Assembly (NCBI RefSeq): GCF_025567265.1
Contig: NZ_JAOQJW010000009.1
Span: 1 to 64,000 of the forward strand
Length of the DNA: 64,000 bases
Source: Dorea_A amylophila
Lineage (GTDB): Bacteria > Bacillota > Clostridia > Lachnospirales > Lachnospiraceae
Direction: 5' to 3'
This document shows positions 53,803 through 62,309 of the stretch, one piece after another. The notes under the pieces are model-generated. The model saw only the letters and a list, made by a program, of their open reading frames with translations, had not been told where the DNA came from and made no database searches. A program made the translations under genes and the position numbers. Positions within the stretch are counted from its first letter, which is position 1. Every line of letters begins with the position of its first letter.

Positions 53803-54414
53803 TCATGGTCGTTTCCATAAACTTTTTCTATAATCTGTATCCAATACTATTTTATGAAAATCCAACATTGTGTGCTCTTGCATCAGTTTCTCACCCAATT
53901 TCACAAGAGGATTGGTTTCCCATTCCGGATCAATTCCTGTTTGATGAAAGTATCTTGCATAAGCAAATCCCTCCGCTACCGCATCTGAATTTTCAAATAC
54001 TCCCACCATTGCATCTGTAAACTGTACAATGATTGAGTTTCCAAAAATACCCTGCAATTCTTCCGCATTCGCATCATCATATTTCTCTACATCAAAAAAT
54101 AAAGAGAAATCATACGTATTCTCTTCTCCGTCTTCTGTTTCATAAGAAATGGTTCCAAAAATATCTCCCTTGCCAGACGGAAGTTCGATTGACTCTGAAA
54201 GCTCTAATTCATATTCAATACCATTGAATACTGTCGTTGCTTCAAACATTTGTGATATACAGGTACCTTCTTTTTCATAAATATCTTTTTGTAAAAAGGA
54301 AATAGGATTATACTCCATATTTTCCCATATCTGTTTTCCTTCCACTGTCCGTTTACACAAAGAATTTAAAAGCAGCATCATTGTTTCCTGATCTATTTCT
54401 TCATATACGTTCAT
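53803..54414 (-). CDS. 202-residue acidic protein of unknown function (copy 2)
   Basis: Near-identical to the protein at 18398-19006 over the first ~190 residues; the C-terminus differs (DTDYRKSLWKRP). The ATG at 54414 has GGAGG 6 bases upstream. It keeps its place between the winged-helix gene and the structured RNA. No recognised domain. Confidence 0.65.
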   Translation of the reverse strand: MNVYEEIDQETMMLLLNSLCKRTVEGKQIWENMEYNPISFLQKDIYEKEGTCISQMFEATTVFNGIEYELELSESIELPSGKGDIFGTISYETEDGEENTYDFSLFFDVEKYDDANAEELQGIFGNSIIVQFTDAMVGVFENSDAVAEGFAYARYFHQTGIDPEWETNPLVKLGEKLMQEHTMLDFHKIVLDTDYRKSLWKRP

Positions 54415-54601
54415 AGGCAGCCTCCTTTTCTTTGGATTATCCACAAAAGTTCTGTAAGGGTTTATATTAATTTCTGGTTACAACATGATATTTAGTCAAA
54501 TGACGTATGTGCGCGCCTTCTTAGTAGTTGCCAATATTATATGGCGTATCTTCCAAAAATTCAATCAGAATATAAAAACTTTTACTCACACTATCCTGCC
54601 T

Positions 54602-54931
54602 TTACATCTTTTTTAGTCTATACCCTACATTGATCAATGTTTCTATAATATCATGCCCCATCTTTTTTCGTATCTTCCATACTACGTGTTCCACTGTTTT
54701 GTACGGAATCTGATCATCATAATAATTACTCCCCCAGACCGAACAATAGATATTCTTCTTTGGAATAACCCAATTTGGTCTTTGTGCTAAAAGATACAGA
54801 ACTTCAAATTCCCTGGGAGCTAAACTGATTTCTTTTTCTTCATAAATAACAGTATATGACATGGAATCAAGTTGAAATTTACCATTTCCTAATACAATTT
54901 CAGATTTATATTCTGGAAAAACGGTTTGCAT
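54602..54931 (-). CDS. Stand-alone OmpR-type winged-helix protein (copy 3)
   Basis: 109 residues. From about residue 36 onward (PREFEVLYLLAQRPNWVIPK and the rest) it is almost identical to the 19194 copy, while the first ~35 residues (MQTVFPEYKSEIVLGNGKFQ) and the upstream DNA differ. The DNA match to the first module stops near 54815, inside this gene, so the gene is a mosaic made by recombination. No receiver domain. Confidence 0.8.
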   Translation of the reverse strand: MQTVFPEYKSEIVLGNGKFQLDSMSYTVIYEEKEISLAPREFEVLYLLAQRPNWVIPKKNIYCSVWGSNYYDDQIPYKTVEHVVWKIRKKMGHDIIETLINVGYRLKKM

Positions 54932-55047
54932 TCATTTTCACCTCCATTAGCGTCTACTAAATTGGATCATACTATTTTATGCTATTAACAATTTTCTTGA
55001 TACTTTATACGTTATCCCAAATAATACATTTTTTGTTATTTAGATAC

Positions 55048-55085
55048 AAACAATGGGCAAAGCATAATGTGCCCTACCCATTGTT
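55048..55085 (-). terminator. Hairpin after agrC of locus 2
   Basis: AACAATGGGCA pairs with TGCCC..CCATTGTT (a two-base bulge). It lies about 30 bp after the kinase stop and is followed on the minus strand by TTTGTATC. Likely terminator of the second agr operon. Confidence 0.6.
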
Positions 55086-55116
55086 CCAAATTTCCTATTG
55101 TGAGTATTCTAATACA

Positions 55117-56409
55117 CTATCGCTCACACATTCCATTGTATACTGATAAAATTAAATTTGTTTCAAAATATGTATCTGAATATTCATAGTCCATATTGCC
55201 ACAATATTTATTTGCTAGGTTTTCTAAAATCATCATGCCCATACCGAGATGCCCATTTTTAGTTGAAACCAACTTCCCTTCTTTAATTTTAGGTTTTGTA
55301 CCTATTGTATTACACACCTTTATAACAATATATTCTTTAAATCTATGGATACGTAAAATGATTTTTTTACATTGAATACTGCTTTCTTCGCACGCTTCTA
55401 CAGCATTATCTAACAAATTAGCAAATAAAGCTGTAATATCTGTTTTATCCATAAAATCAAAAGTAATATCTTGCATATTTACTTCAAATTCAATTCTTCT
55501 CTGTTCACATATCTGCATTTTGTTCCATATGATTGCACAAACTATTTTATCGCTACAATAAAATTGTGGTTGAATTTCTGTAATATTACTAATCAATTCC
55601 TTTTCGTAATCTGTTTTATCGTTTCCAGTCAGTTCACTCAAAACTTGTATATGTTTTTTGGTATCATGTAGTATCTGCTGCATTTGTTCATAATTATCTT
55701 GTAGACCTTCATAATACCTCTGCGTCATCTCTAATTGTTGTTCAACTAATTCTGCTCTTTTTTCCATTGTAGCCTTTTTGGATAACATCTTATACAAATA
55801 AAGAATTCCCGCATCAAGAATTACCACCCCAAAACTTACAATTAATAATTCTATATTATTTTTTTTCCCTATTTCGTGTTTGACGAAATAACCTAAAATA
55901 CTAAATTCAAAAACCATAAGAAAAATCATATAGAAATGTAAAATTCTTGAAATAGTATTTATTTGACAGTGTTGCAAAATTTGTATTACTAACTTATATG
56001 TGCATAAAATAATAACTGCATTTCCTATACCTGATACCAAAAAATATTTAGGATTGGTTATAGTATTATATGTACTACTTTGTAACACTGTGGAGAAAAT
56101 AACTGTTACCACTATATCCGCAATTGCCAAATAGATAATTATTATTCCAGAATTAATTAATATACTTTTATCATGTGCTATATACAAACTTTTGCTTAAT
56201 CCGTATAACAAAAGTGTTGAAAACAAAACATTTAATATCGGAATTCCAAACCATGCTATTCCGACACTCAAAATCACATATATGACATATATTCCTGTAA
56301 ATGTTAGTTTATTATAACTAAATTTTCTTTCATATAAAGATTCCATAACATCAAAAAAGACATATCCAGTTACTATACAGGAACACATAACCCCTATAAG
56401 CCGAAGCAC
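55117..56409 (-). CDS. AgrC-type GHKL histidine kinase (locus 2)
   Basis: About 430 residues, six membrane helices in the first ~210, a coiled coil, the H-box ILHDTKKHIQVLSEL and the N-box FANLLDNAVEACEES, with GHLGMGMMILENLA. GTG at 56409 is chosen because GGGAGG lies 8 bases upstream; longer frames overlap the regulator. It should detect the peptide encoded at 57787. Confidence 0.83.
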   Translation of the reverse strand: MLRLIGVMCSCIVTGYVFFDVMESLYERKFSYNKLTFTGIYVIYVILSVGIAWFGIPILNVLFSTLLLYGLSKSLYIAHDKSILINSGIIIIYLAIADIVVTVIFSTVLQSSTYNTITNPKYFLVSGIGNAVIILCTYKLVIQILQHCQINTISRILHFYMIFLMVFEFSILGYFVKHEIGKKNNIELLIVSFGVVILDAGILYLYKMLSKKATMEKRAELVEQQLEMTQRYYEGLQDNYEQMQQILHDTKKHIQVLSELTGNDKTDYEKELISNITEIQPQFYCSDKIVCAIIWNKMQICEQRRIEFEVNMQDITFDFMDKTDITALFANLLDNAVEACEESSIQCKKIILRIHRFKEYIVIKVCNTIGTKPKIKEGKLVSTKNGHLGMGMMILENLANKYCGNMDYEYSDTYFETNLILSVYNGMCER

Positions 56410-56425
56410 GTCAAACACCTCCCAT

Positions 56426-57145
56426 TTAAATTTTATCAAATGTTGATTGCAAGAAATCATTAAACTTTGCTTTAAATCCTACTGCACGTTTCTGTGCCAA
56501 TGGGATAGTACCTCCGTTTTCCATAAGTATATCAAACCCTTTGATGCGTTTAATGTGTAGCATGTTTATGATAAAGCTCTTATGTGGCGATTCAAAATTA
56601 TATTTATTAAATTTTTCATACAATTCTTTCAAACTGTACGTAGCTATGTACTCACCCTGTGATGTATTAATCAAAACTCGCCTTGACATATACTCAAAAT
56701 AATATATATCATCTAATTCTAATGTCAAAACTCCTTTTTCTGTTGTAAATGCAAATTTCTGTTTTTCTATTGAATTATCTAAGTAATGTATAACTTCTTT
56801 TAGAACGTTAAAGATTCTATTTTCTCGCACTGGTTTTTCAACATAATCAAATGCATGTACTTTATAAGCACAACTTGCATATTTACTGTAATTTGTTACA
56901 TAAACAATTTTACTATTTACATCCCAGTTTCTTAACTTCTTTGCAGTTTCTATTCCATTAAGCCCTGGCATATCTATATCTAAAAATATGACATCAAAAC
57001 GAATATTTGCCTTTAATAATTTTAAACCACTTGTAAATTCAGCCACCCACACAGGTCTTCCGATATCGGCAAAATATTCTTTCACTATAGCAATCAGTTT
57101 GCTGCATATCTGTTTATCATCATCACAAATAGCTACTTTTATCAT
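56426..57145 (-). CDS. AgrA-type LytTR response regulator (locus 2)
   Basis: 239 residues: receiver with CDDDKQ and phospho-Asp in DVIFLDIDMPGLNG, then a LytTR domain (DIYYFEYMSRRVLINT, HKSFIINMLHIKRIKG). The ATG at 57145 has GGAGG 7-8 bases upstream. A direct repeat of a different sequence from sites A-E precedes its agrD, so it probably has its own target set. Confidence 0.87.
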   Translation of the reverse strand: MIKVAICDDDKQICSKLIAIVKEYFADIGRPVWVAEFTSGLKLLKANIRFDVIFLDIDMPGLNGIETAKKLRNWDVNSKIVYVTNYSKYASCAYKVHAFDYVEKPVRENRIFNVLKEVIHYLDNSIEKQKFAFTTEKGVLTLELDDIYYFEYMSRRVLINTSQGEYIATYSLKELYEKFNKYNFESPHKSFIINMLHIKRIKGFDILMENGGTIPLAQKRAVGFKAKFNDFLQSTFDKI

Positions 57146-57250
57146 TTGTATCACCTCCGTTATCCAACGCAAGTATATTTATAATTTTATATCATACCTA
57201 AAAAAAGAGGATTTTTCACTATTTTTAATAAATAATATCTAGAAAATCAC

Positions 57251-57805
57251 TTATGTTTTTTGTCTTCCTTTCCCAATCAGTAACATAATTGTTTCTATAA
57301 CCCAAGCACATATAATTCCATTTATAATTTCCTTAAAAAATAGGGATAACAGACAAATTATCCCTTCTATAATTAAAGTTTTTATTGTTTTTTTCTTATA
57401 TATTGTCAATTCCTCTCGACTTAACGGTCTATTTGAAGTTTCTTGTGGAGAAAAAGTACTAATAGCCCCTGCACAAATACCTAAAATAATATATATCACG
57501 AATAATTCTACATATTCAAGAATATAAAAAAGAAGTATGGAAAACGAAGTAACAATCCCTGTACAAGCATAGCATCCTTTCGAACTTTTTGCATGATATC
57601 CGCCGGCATACTTTCGTATACCGGCATATGCCACCAAGAACACTGCTGTACATATGAATTTTTTGCAAATCGTTCCCAATAATAAGATTGTAACTATATG
57701 AAATATTTTTTTTATTAACAACGTCAATCCATATTGGTATAATTCTGAATCTTGCTGATGTATAATATTGTTTTTAATGAGTATTTTTACAACTCTCTCA
57801 ACCAT
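57251..57805 (-). CDS. agrB: AgrB-type autoinducer peptide protease (locus 2)
   Basis: 184 residues with five hydrophobic segments and the AgrB catalytic features: His in GIRKYAGGYHAKSSKGC and Cys in the same region. It overlaps agrD by 19 bp. About 30% like the other AgrB; its gene order (D-B-A-C) differs from locus 1 (XRE-A-C-pseudo-receiver-D-B). Confidence 0.88.
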   Translation of the reverse strand: MVERVVKILIKNNIIHQQDSELYQYGLTLLIKKIFHIVTILLLGTICKKFICTAVFLVAYAGIRKYAGGYHAKSSKGCYACTGIVTSFSILLFYILEYVELFVIYIILGICAGAISTFSPQETSNRPLSREELTIYKKKTIKTLIIEGIICLLSLFFKEIINGIICAWVIETIMLLIGKGRQKT

Positions 57806-57954
57806 CTTTTATTTTTTTCTTTTCTCAATTTATGTACGCATTGAGGCATTTTAGGCTGCCCATGAAAAAATACACAAGTTGTATTTGCACTTCTTTCAGC
57901 CTCCTTATATGACATCTTTGCAATAAATTCAGCGATACCTCTTTTTACATTCAT
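57787..57954 (-). CDS. agrD: AgrD-type cyclic autoinducer propeptide (locus 2)
   Basis: 55 residues starting MNVKRGIAEFIAKMSYKEAE. NTTCVFFHGQPKMPQ shows the Cys six residues before the QPKMP motif, predicting a C-V-F-F-H thiolactone ring. The C-terminal tail is longer and more basic than in locus 1. CGGAGGAAGGATC lies upstream of the ATG. Confidence 0.85.
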   Translation of the reverse strand: MNVKRGIAEFIAKMSYKEAERSANTTCVFFHGQPKMPQCVHKLRKEKNKRWLREL

Positions 57955-58038
57955 TGATCCTTCCTCCGTTTCGTGTCTATTATATTATTACATATAAGAT
58001 TATATTTTTCTTTTATCTTAAATGCAATAGCAATGGAC

Positions 58039-58067
58039 AAACTACGAATTATCAGGTTAAACTACGA
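58039..58067 (-). promoter_or_regulatory. Putative LytTR operator of agr locus 2
   Basis: AAACTACGA at 58039-58047 and 58059-58067, 20 bp apart, about 85 bp before agrD of locus 2. The spacing suits a LytTR dimer, and the sequence differs from the ATGTAAT sites of locus 1, so the two circuits are probably separate. Confidence 0.6.
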
Positions 58068-58715
58068 TTAGGTTCTTATATAACCTTTAGAAGTCATTTA
58101 TACTTGTGATGCTGATATGATAGGTGTGTTTGTATCTGCCAGAGGCTAACATCACCGCCAAGTTGTTTCTAGATTCTTCGAACTCACACTGAGAGTAGAA
58201 AATCCTGATAGATTTCTTACATTTCCAATGGAACAGAGCCAAGAGATCCTTTTATTCTTAATTCAGTAAGCTTCCGTAGGAATCATTCATCCGATATCAG
58301 TATCAATAGATTGACATATTTTTCCAAGATTTTAATATAGCTACCTGCTGTCCTTGCTATTTCCAGATCAATAAGCAGTTCTGAACGACAGACATATTTG
58401 GTGTTGCAATAATGTTTATAGGCTTCTACGTCAAAAGCATAGATCATATACGTTTTACTACAATCTGTGTTTGTACCAGTAATAAATTCGATATATACCA
58501 GCATACCAAACCTATCTTTTAATGGAACTTCTTTTAATTTTAGGTTAGCAAACTAGTTACACGAATGTTTTTAATAACTTTATAACTCAGTGATGTTATA
58601 TAGAATAATATCTTTTACATACTGCTTCTAACAAGGGCTCCGGATATTTCTCGACAAGCACAGCATCGGTACTATTTGCATCCAATAGTTATGATATAGA
58701 TAATTTTTTAGTACA

Positions 58716-58816
58716 CTATAGCACACAATTAATCGTTTTCTTAGAAACACCGCAGCGCTCAACAATATTCTGTTGACTGAAATTTAGGCTTGATAGCCTG
58801 AGAATCTCACGATAAT
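58716..58816 (-). pseudogene. IS21 IstA N-terminal fragment
   Basis: The minus-strand frame reads YREILRLSSLNFSQQNIVER then CGVSKKTINCVL and stops. This is the helix-turn-helix start of an IstA transposase. Nothing of the catalytic core remains. Confidence 0.65.
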
Positions 58817-58883
58817 TGGTTTTCCCAAAAAAGGAATTTCCGTTTTCTCTGCATGAATAGTAAAGACACGGACACCAGAATAC

Positions 58884-59246
58884 TCAGCAAATCATTTTTA
58901 TTACTGTATATTGATTATGATATACAACATTAACCATAGTGATTTTATTTTTTCTCAATTTCTTATTTATTTTATTTATTAATTTTTGCGACAAACTCTT
59001 TTTTGTAAATATTCGTACAACATACCAATCTTTATATTTATGAATTCGTATATAAAAATGAAACACTTTACCATAAAAATATAAGTCATGAATTACTTGA
59101 ATTAAGTATATTTCAACTCTTGCTATAGACTTTTTCTGTCCTTGTAAATTATTTTTATCATAAAACCACTCTATAATACATAATGGACATTTTTCTTTTA
59201 TTTTTTTCTCTAAAAGTTGACTCCATTCAATACATTGATATTCCAT
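58884..59246 (-). CDS. Hypothetical protein
   Basis: 120 residues, Lys- and Ile-rich, without signal or membrane segments; alternating hydrophobic strands such as VFHFYIRIHKYKDWYVVRIF suggest a small alpha/beta fold. AAGGAG lies 8 bases before the ATG. It is divergent from an XRE regulator 127 bp away. No family is recognised. Confidence 0.5.
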   Translation of the reverse strand: MEYQCIEWSQLLEKKIKEKCPLCIIEWFYDKNNLQGQKKSIARVEIYLIQVIHDLYFYGKVFHFYIRIHKYKDWYVVRIFTKKSLSQKLINKINKKLRKNKITMVNVVYHNQYTVIKMIC

Positions 59247-59372
59247 CACATCTTCTCCTTTTCCATTTTATATCAATATACAACTTTAAGTTCTATTATT
59301 CAACGCTTAAAGATTATTTCTGAACACGGAAGCATAAAATATAATGATATGAAACATAGGAGGTGATACTGT

Positions 59373-59714
59373 ATGCAAAAACCTGATAAAAGAGCAATTG
59401 GTGAACGGATTAGAAAACATCGCGAGGAACTCAACATGAGTAGAGAACAGCTTTCCGAAATAATGGGTATTACTTCAAAGTTTCTCAGTGATATTGAATT
59501 TGGTCTTCGGGGATTTTCAATTGAAAAACTTTTTTTATTTTCAGAATCTCTAAACCTTTCAACCGAATATATTCTGTTCGGCACAGGTCCTTCTATTAAT
59601 GATCGTATTTTTTTACAAAGCATTAATAAATGCCCAGAAGAAAAGAAAGAATATCTCCTCTTAATACTCAATAAAATCATAGAATCTTATAATATAGATA
59701 CTAAAACTGTATGA
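59373..59714 (+). CDS. XRE-family regulator
   Basis: 113 residues with a Cro/C1-type helix-turn-helix (IRKHREELNMSREQLSEIMG, KFLSDIEFGLRGFSIEKL) and a helical tail. AGGAGGTGATACT lies just upstream of the ATG. One of the few plus-strand genes; it faces the sactipeptide-like cluster and may regulate it or the 58884 gene. Confidence 0.82.
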   Translation: MQKPDKRAIGERIRKHREELNMSREQLSEIMGITSKFLSDIEFGLRGFSIEKLFLFSESLNLSTEYILFGTGPSINDRIFLQSINKCPEEKKEYLLLILNKIIESYNIDTKTV

Positions 59715-59798
59715 AATACTCAGCAGGATTATACCTCGATCTACCCCTTATGTGCTAGATTTTCATGTATCAAAACCGTATTCAACATACAAAAAGGG

Positions 59799-60025
59799 NN
59801 NNNNNNNNNNNNNNNNNNNNNNNNNNNNNNNNNNNNNNNNNNNNNNNNNNNNNNNNNNNNNNNNNNNNNNNNNNNNNNNNNNNNNNNNNNNNNNNNNNNN
59901 NNNNNNNNNNNNNNNNNNNNNNNNNNNNNNNNNNNNNNNNNNNNNNNNNNNNNNNNNNNNNNNNNNNNNNNNNNNNNNNNNNNNNNNNNNNNNNNNNNNN
60001 NNNNNNNNNNNNNNNNNNNNNNNNN
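59799..60025. other. Assembly gap (227 N)
   Basis: Run of N inside the tandem precursor array. The repeat unit is 212 bp and the third precursor starts 15 bases before the gap, so the gap is probably a collapsed repeat; its true length and the number of precursor copies are unknown. Confidence 0.97.
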
Positions 60026-60040
60026 CATTACTTCTCCCAT
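60026..60040 (-). CDS. Sactipeptide-like precursor, copy 3 (cut by the gap)
   Basis: The ATG at 60040 and the next four codons (MGEVM), with the same upstream ribosome site, before the run of N. It is a third copy of the precursors at 60085 and 60297. Confidence 0.7.
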
Positions 60041-60084
60041 ATCGCATTTTCTCCTTTCGTTTTACTCAAAATCAGTCTTTCTTA

Positions 60085-60252
60085 TTAAGCACCATTTGCA
60101 TTTGCGGTTAATGCTCCGCCTGCTGTTCCACCCAGCGTTCCGAAGGCAATTGTACTACCTCCACCAACCAGACATCCTGCTGCACATCCTGCTGCGCATG
60201 TTCCTGAACACAATGTACCTGAACAGTTATCTACTGGCATTACTTCTCCCAT
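60085..60252 (-). CDS. Sactipeptide-like precursor, copy 2
   Basis: 55 residues. A very short leader (MGEVMPVDN) is followed by five Cys, four of them in CSGTCAAGCAAGC, then a Gly/Ala/Thr-rich tail (FGTLGGTAGGALTANANGA). Regular CxxxC spacing at the N-terminus with a small, hydrophobic C-terminal half is the layout of thuricin CD-type sactipeptides, where each Cys sulfur is joined to an alpha-carbon further on. AAAGGAGG precedes the ATG. It differs from copy 1 by Thr for Ser at residue 18. Confidence 0.75.
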   Translation of the reverse strand: MGEVMPVDNCSGTLCSGTCAAGCAAGCLVGGGSTIAFGTLGGTAGGALTANANGA

Positions 60253-60296
60253 ATCGCATTTCCTCCTTTCGTTTTACTCAAAATCAGTCTTTCTTA

Positions 60297-60464
60297 TTAA
60301 GCACCATTTGCATTTGCGGTTAATGCTCCGCCTGCTGTTCCACCTAGCGTTCCGAAGGCAATTGTACTACCTCCACCAACCAGACATCCTGCTGCACATC
60401 CTGCTGCGCATGATCCTGAGCACAATGTACCTGAACAGTTATCTACTGGCATTACTTCTCCCAT
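60297..60464 (-). CDS. Sactipeptide-like precursor, copy 1
   Basis: 55 residues, as copy 2 but with Ser at residue 18 (CSGSCAAGCAAGC). It lies 58 bp after the radical SAM gene at 60523 and is the first of at least three tandem copies with a 212-bp period including ribosome site and spacer. Tandem precursors raise dosage or allow variants; near-identity argues for dosage or recent duplication. Confidence 0.75.
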   Translation of the reverse strand: MGEVMPVDNCSGTLCSGSCAAGCAAGCLVGGGSTIAFGTLGGTAGGALTANANGA

Positions 60465-60522
60465 ATCACATTTCCTCCTTTCGTTTATTTATTATAAAGC
60501 TATAAAATAGCATTATAATCGT

Positions 60523-61845
60523 TTAATAGTCGAGGCTCAAATACTCTTTGTTCCAACCAACGAATTCCACATTTGAGATATCACTAGCTTTTTCTTCAAT
60601 ATTTGCCGGACAAAACATATTATGTACATTTGAACTTTCGTGAGACGCTAATTCAAACACACTACAGTCAGAACAAAAATATCTCATAGAACAATTCTTG
60701 CAATACACAACTTTATCTTTTGAATAAGTCCAATAAGAATAAAGGTCATCTTTACTTAGAATTTCATGCAGTGTATTGTCGGTTATATTTCCTAATGCTT
60801 TATGTATTCCCGGACACGGATTCACATTTCCAAATAAATCAATAGAAAAAACACCGTATAAGCATGGATTATAACTTTTTCTCAAATAAAATTCTCGCGG
60901 ATTTCTATACTGAGATAACATCTTTTGATTCATTCCAATATGTGTCAATTTTTCTCTTTTTTCCATGTCCACAATATCAGCTATCATAGGAGTTATACCC
61001 AATTCTGTTTTAATATCCCTAATAATAGCCTCTGCATAATTCCGATTTTTGTCATATATCTGTAAAGTAACGGAATACGGTATATTATTCTTGTGTAGTA
61101 CGCTGAATAGTTTTTCTTGTTTTCGTATAAACTCCTGCATTTCTTCACTCAAAAACTCAGAAAATCTACGTGTGGCAAAAACAACAATGTTTAATTTTAT
61201 TTTTTCATATAAACTGGAAACTTTTAATATTTCATTTGCTTCAACACTTCCAGGCGTAGTAATTATCAAATTTATTCTACTGTTTTTTTTGCACTGTTCT
61301 ATAAGTTTGTAAATAACTTCTGATTTGCAAAATGGCTCTCTTCCACCTAAAATCAATTCTTTTACACCAATCTCTTCAAGTTCACTTACTAATTTGTCGT
61401 ATTTAATACTAGCCTCTTGATGATTTTGATTTCTAAAACAGCTCTGGCATCCCAGCCAATTTATATATTTTGATTTTCCACAAAAAGAGCATTTCAAATT
61501 ACACTCATTGCTAATCTCTAAATAACATTTTACATATTGTGGAACTGGTTCAAGCATACCTTTTTTCTGAATTGGTGCATTAAAGCGAAACTTTTCTATA
61601 TGAACTTCATTTTCAAAAAAATCTCCAAGTCCTTTTTGAGCCAACATCCCAAGAAAGTCCATACACACATTCTTGTGCTTTTCATATTCTTTTAAGGTAT
61701 CCAGGTCCACATTATTTTCTAACCTTTTAATAAGCATTCCTGCTTCGCGATTAAGCATATAGATAAAGTTATTTTTCATATCATAAATACTATAATCTTT
61801 TTCTCCTGCAACCAAAAATGCAAATGCATTTAATCTGAAAAACAT
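60523..61845 (-). CDS. Radical SAM/SPASM peptide maturase of the sactipeptide-like cluster
   Basis: 440 residues. An N-terminal region with DYSIYDMKNNFIYMLNRE may bind the leader. The radical SAM core has ECNLKCSFC and LILGGREPF, and a Cys-rich C-terminal region (NPCPG, CKNCSMRYFCSDC, FCP) for auxiliary clusters. GGGAGG lies 7 bases before the ATG. It directly precedes the tandem precursors, so they are the likely substrates. A second radical SAM gene upstream recalls thuricin CD, which uses two such enzymes. Confidence 0.82.
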   Translation of the reverse strand: MFFRLNAFAFLVAGEKDYSIYDMKNNFIYMLNREAGMLIKRLENNVDLDTLKEYEKHKNVCMDFLGMLAQKGLGDFFENEVHIEKFRFNAPIQKKGMLEPVPQYVKCYLEISNECNLKCSFCGKSKYINWLGCQSCFRNQNHQEASIKYDKLVSELEEIGVKELILGGREPFCKSEVIYKLIEQCKKNSRINLIITTPGSVEANEILKVSSLYEKIKLNIVVFATRRFSEFLSEEMQEFIRKQEKLFSVLHKNNIPYSVTLQIYDKNRNYAEAIIRDIKTELGITPMIADIVDMEKREKLTHIGMNQKMLSQYRNPREFYLRKSYNPCLYGVFSIDLFGNVNPCPGIHKALGNITDNTLHEILSKDDLYSYWTYSKDKVVYCKNCSMRYFCSDCSVFELASHESSNVHNMFCPANIEEKASDISNVEFVGWNKEYLSLDY

Positions 61846-62309
61846 ATATTATCCTCCCTATATAGTCAAGTCTTTTTCCTTGAAAATCAAGGATTTTTTA
61901 ATCTTTCATCAATTAATATCTCAGAAGAAGGAGCCATAGGAATGGACATTTCTCTGTATCTGGTACGAAAATAGAGGATTTTGGGTACACGAAGTAAAAC
62001 GTCTTGGTCTTTCGTTCTACATGGCCTTGTGTATACCCATCCATCTACGGTAGCGAACCTCCCATGTCTACCAGGATCATCAGTCTATGCCGAGTCCTAA
62101 CTTCTCTCGTCCCGCCTGTCCATAACCAGGGTGTCAGCTCAGCTCCTAAACAGGGTCACGCCCTCTGGAAAATATTCCTGCCGACTACTGGCTCATTCTT
62201 TGTTTGTTGTATTACTGACTTCTTTCCTGCAACAGCACTTTTCGGTGGACGTTTTCCTGTTACATTTCATTTCTTTGTTGTTTCCAGCTCCTATATCTTT
62301 GAATTACAT
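61846..62309. other. Region between two radical SAM genes
   Basis: No gene is called. CCTTGA/TCAAGG followed by a T-run on the plus strand (about 61878-61899) is a possible terminator. A start-less minus-strand frame (about 61890-62085, including CRTKDQDVLLRVPKILYFRT) follows stop codons; it looks like the tail of a decayed gene of unknown type. Confidence 0.4.

Larger units (their letters stand above)
57955..58883. other. Region upstream of agr locus 2 with insertion-element debris
   Basis: Contains the putative LytTR operator of locus 2 (58039-58067) and an IS21 IstA remnant (58716-58816). A 73-codon open frame on the minus strand (58283-58504) has a poor ribosome site and no recognisable family; I do not call it a gene. 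The remainder is AT-rich without clear features. Confidence 0.5.
60040..60464 (-). repeat. Tandem 212-bp precursor repeat
   Basis: Start codons at 60464, 60252 and 60040 are exactly 212 bp apart, and sequence between them is almost identical, spacer included. The array continues into the assembly gap. Confidence 0.9.

Noticed and set aside
58283..58504. 73-codon minus-strand frame before agr locus 2
   Set aside because: Poor ribosome site, no family, flanked by insertion-element debris; not enough to call a gene.
59799..60464. Repeats beside a gap as a possible CRISPR array
   Set aside because: The 212-bp unit contains a complete open frame with its own ribosome site; there are no short repeat-spacer units and no cas genes.
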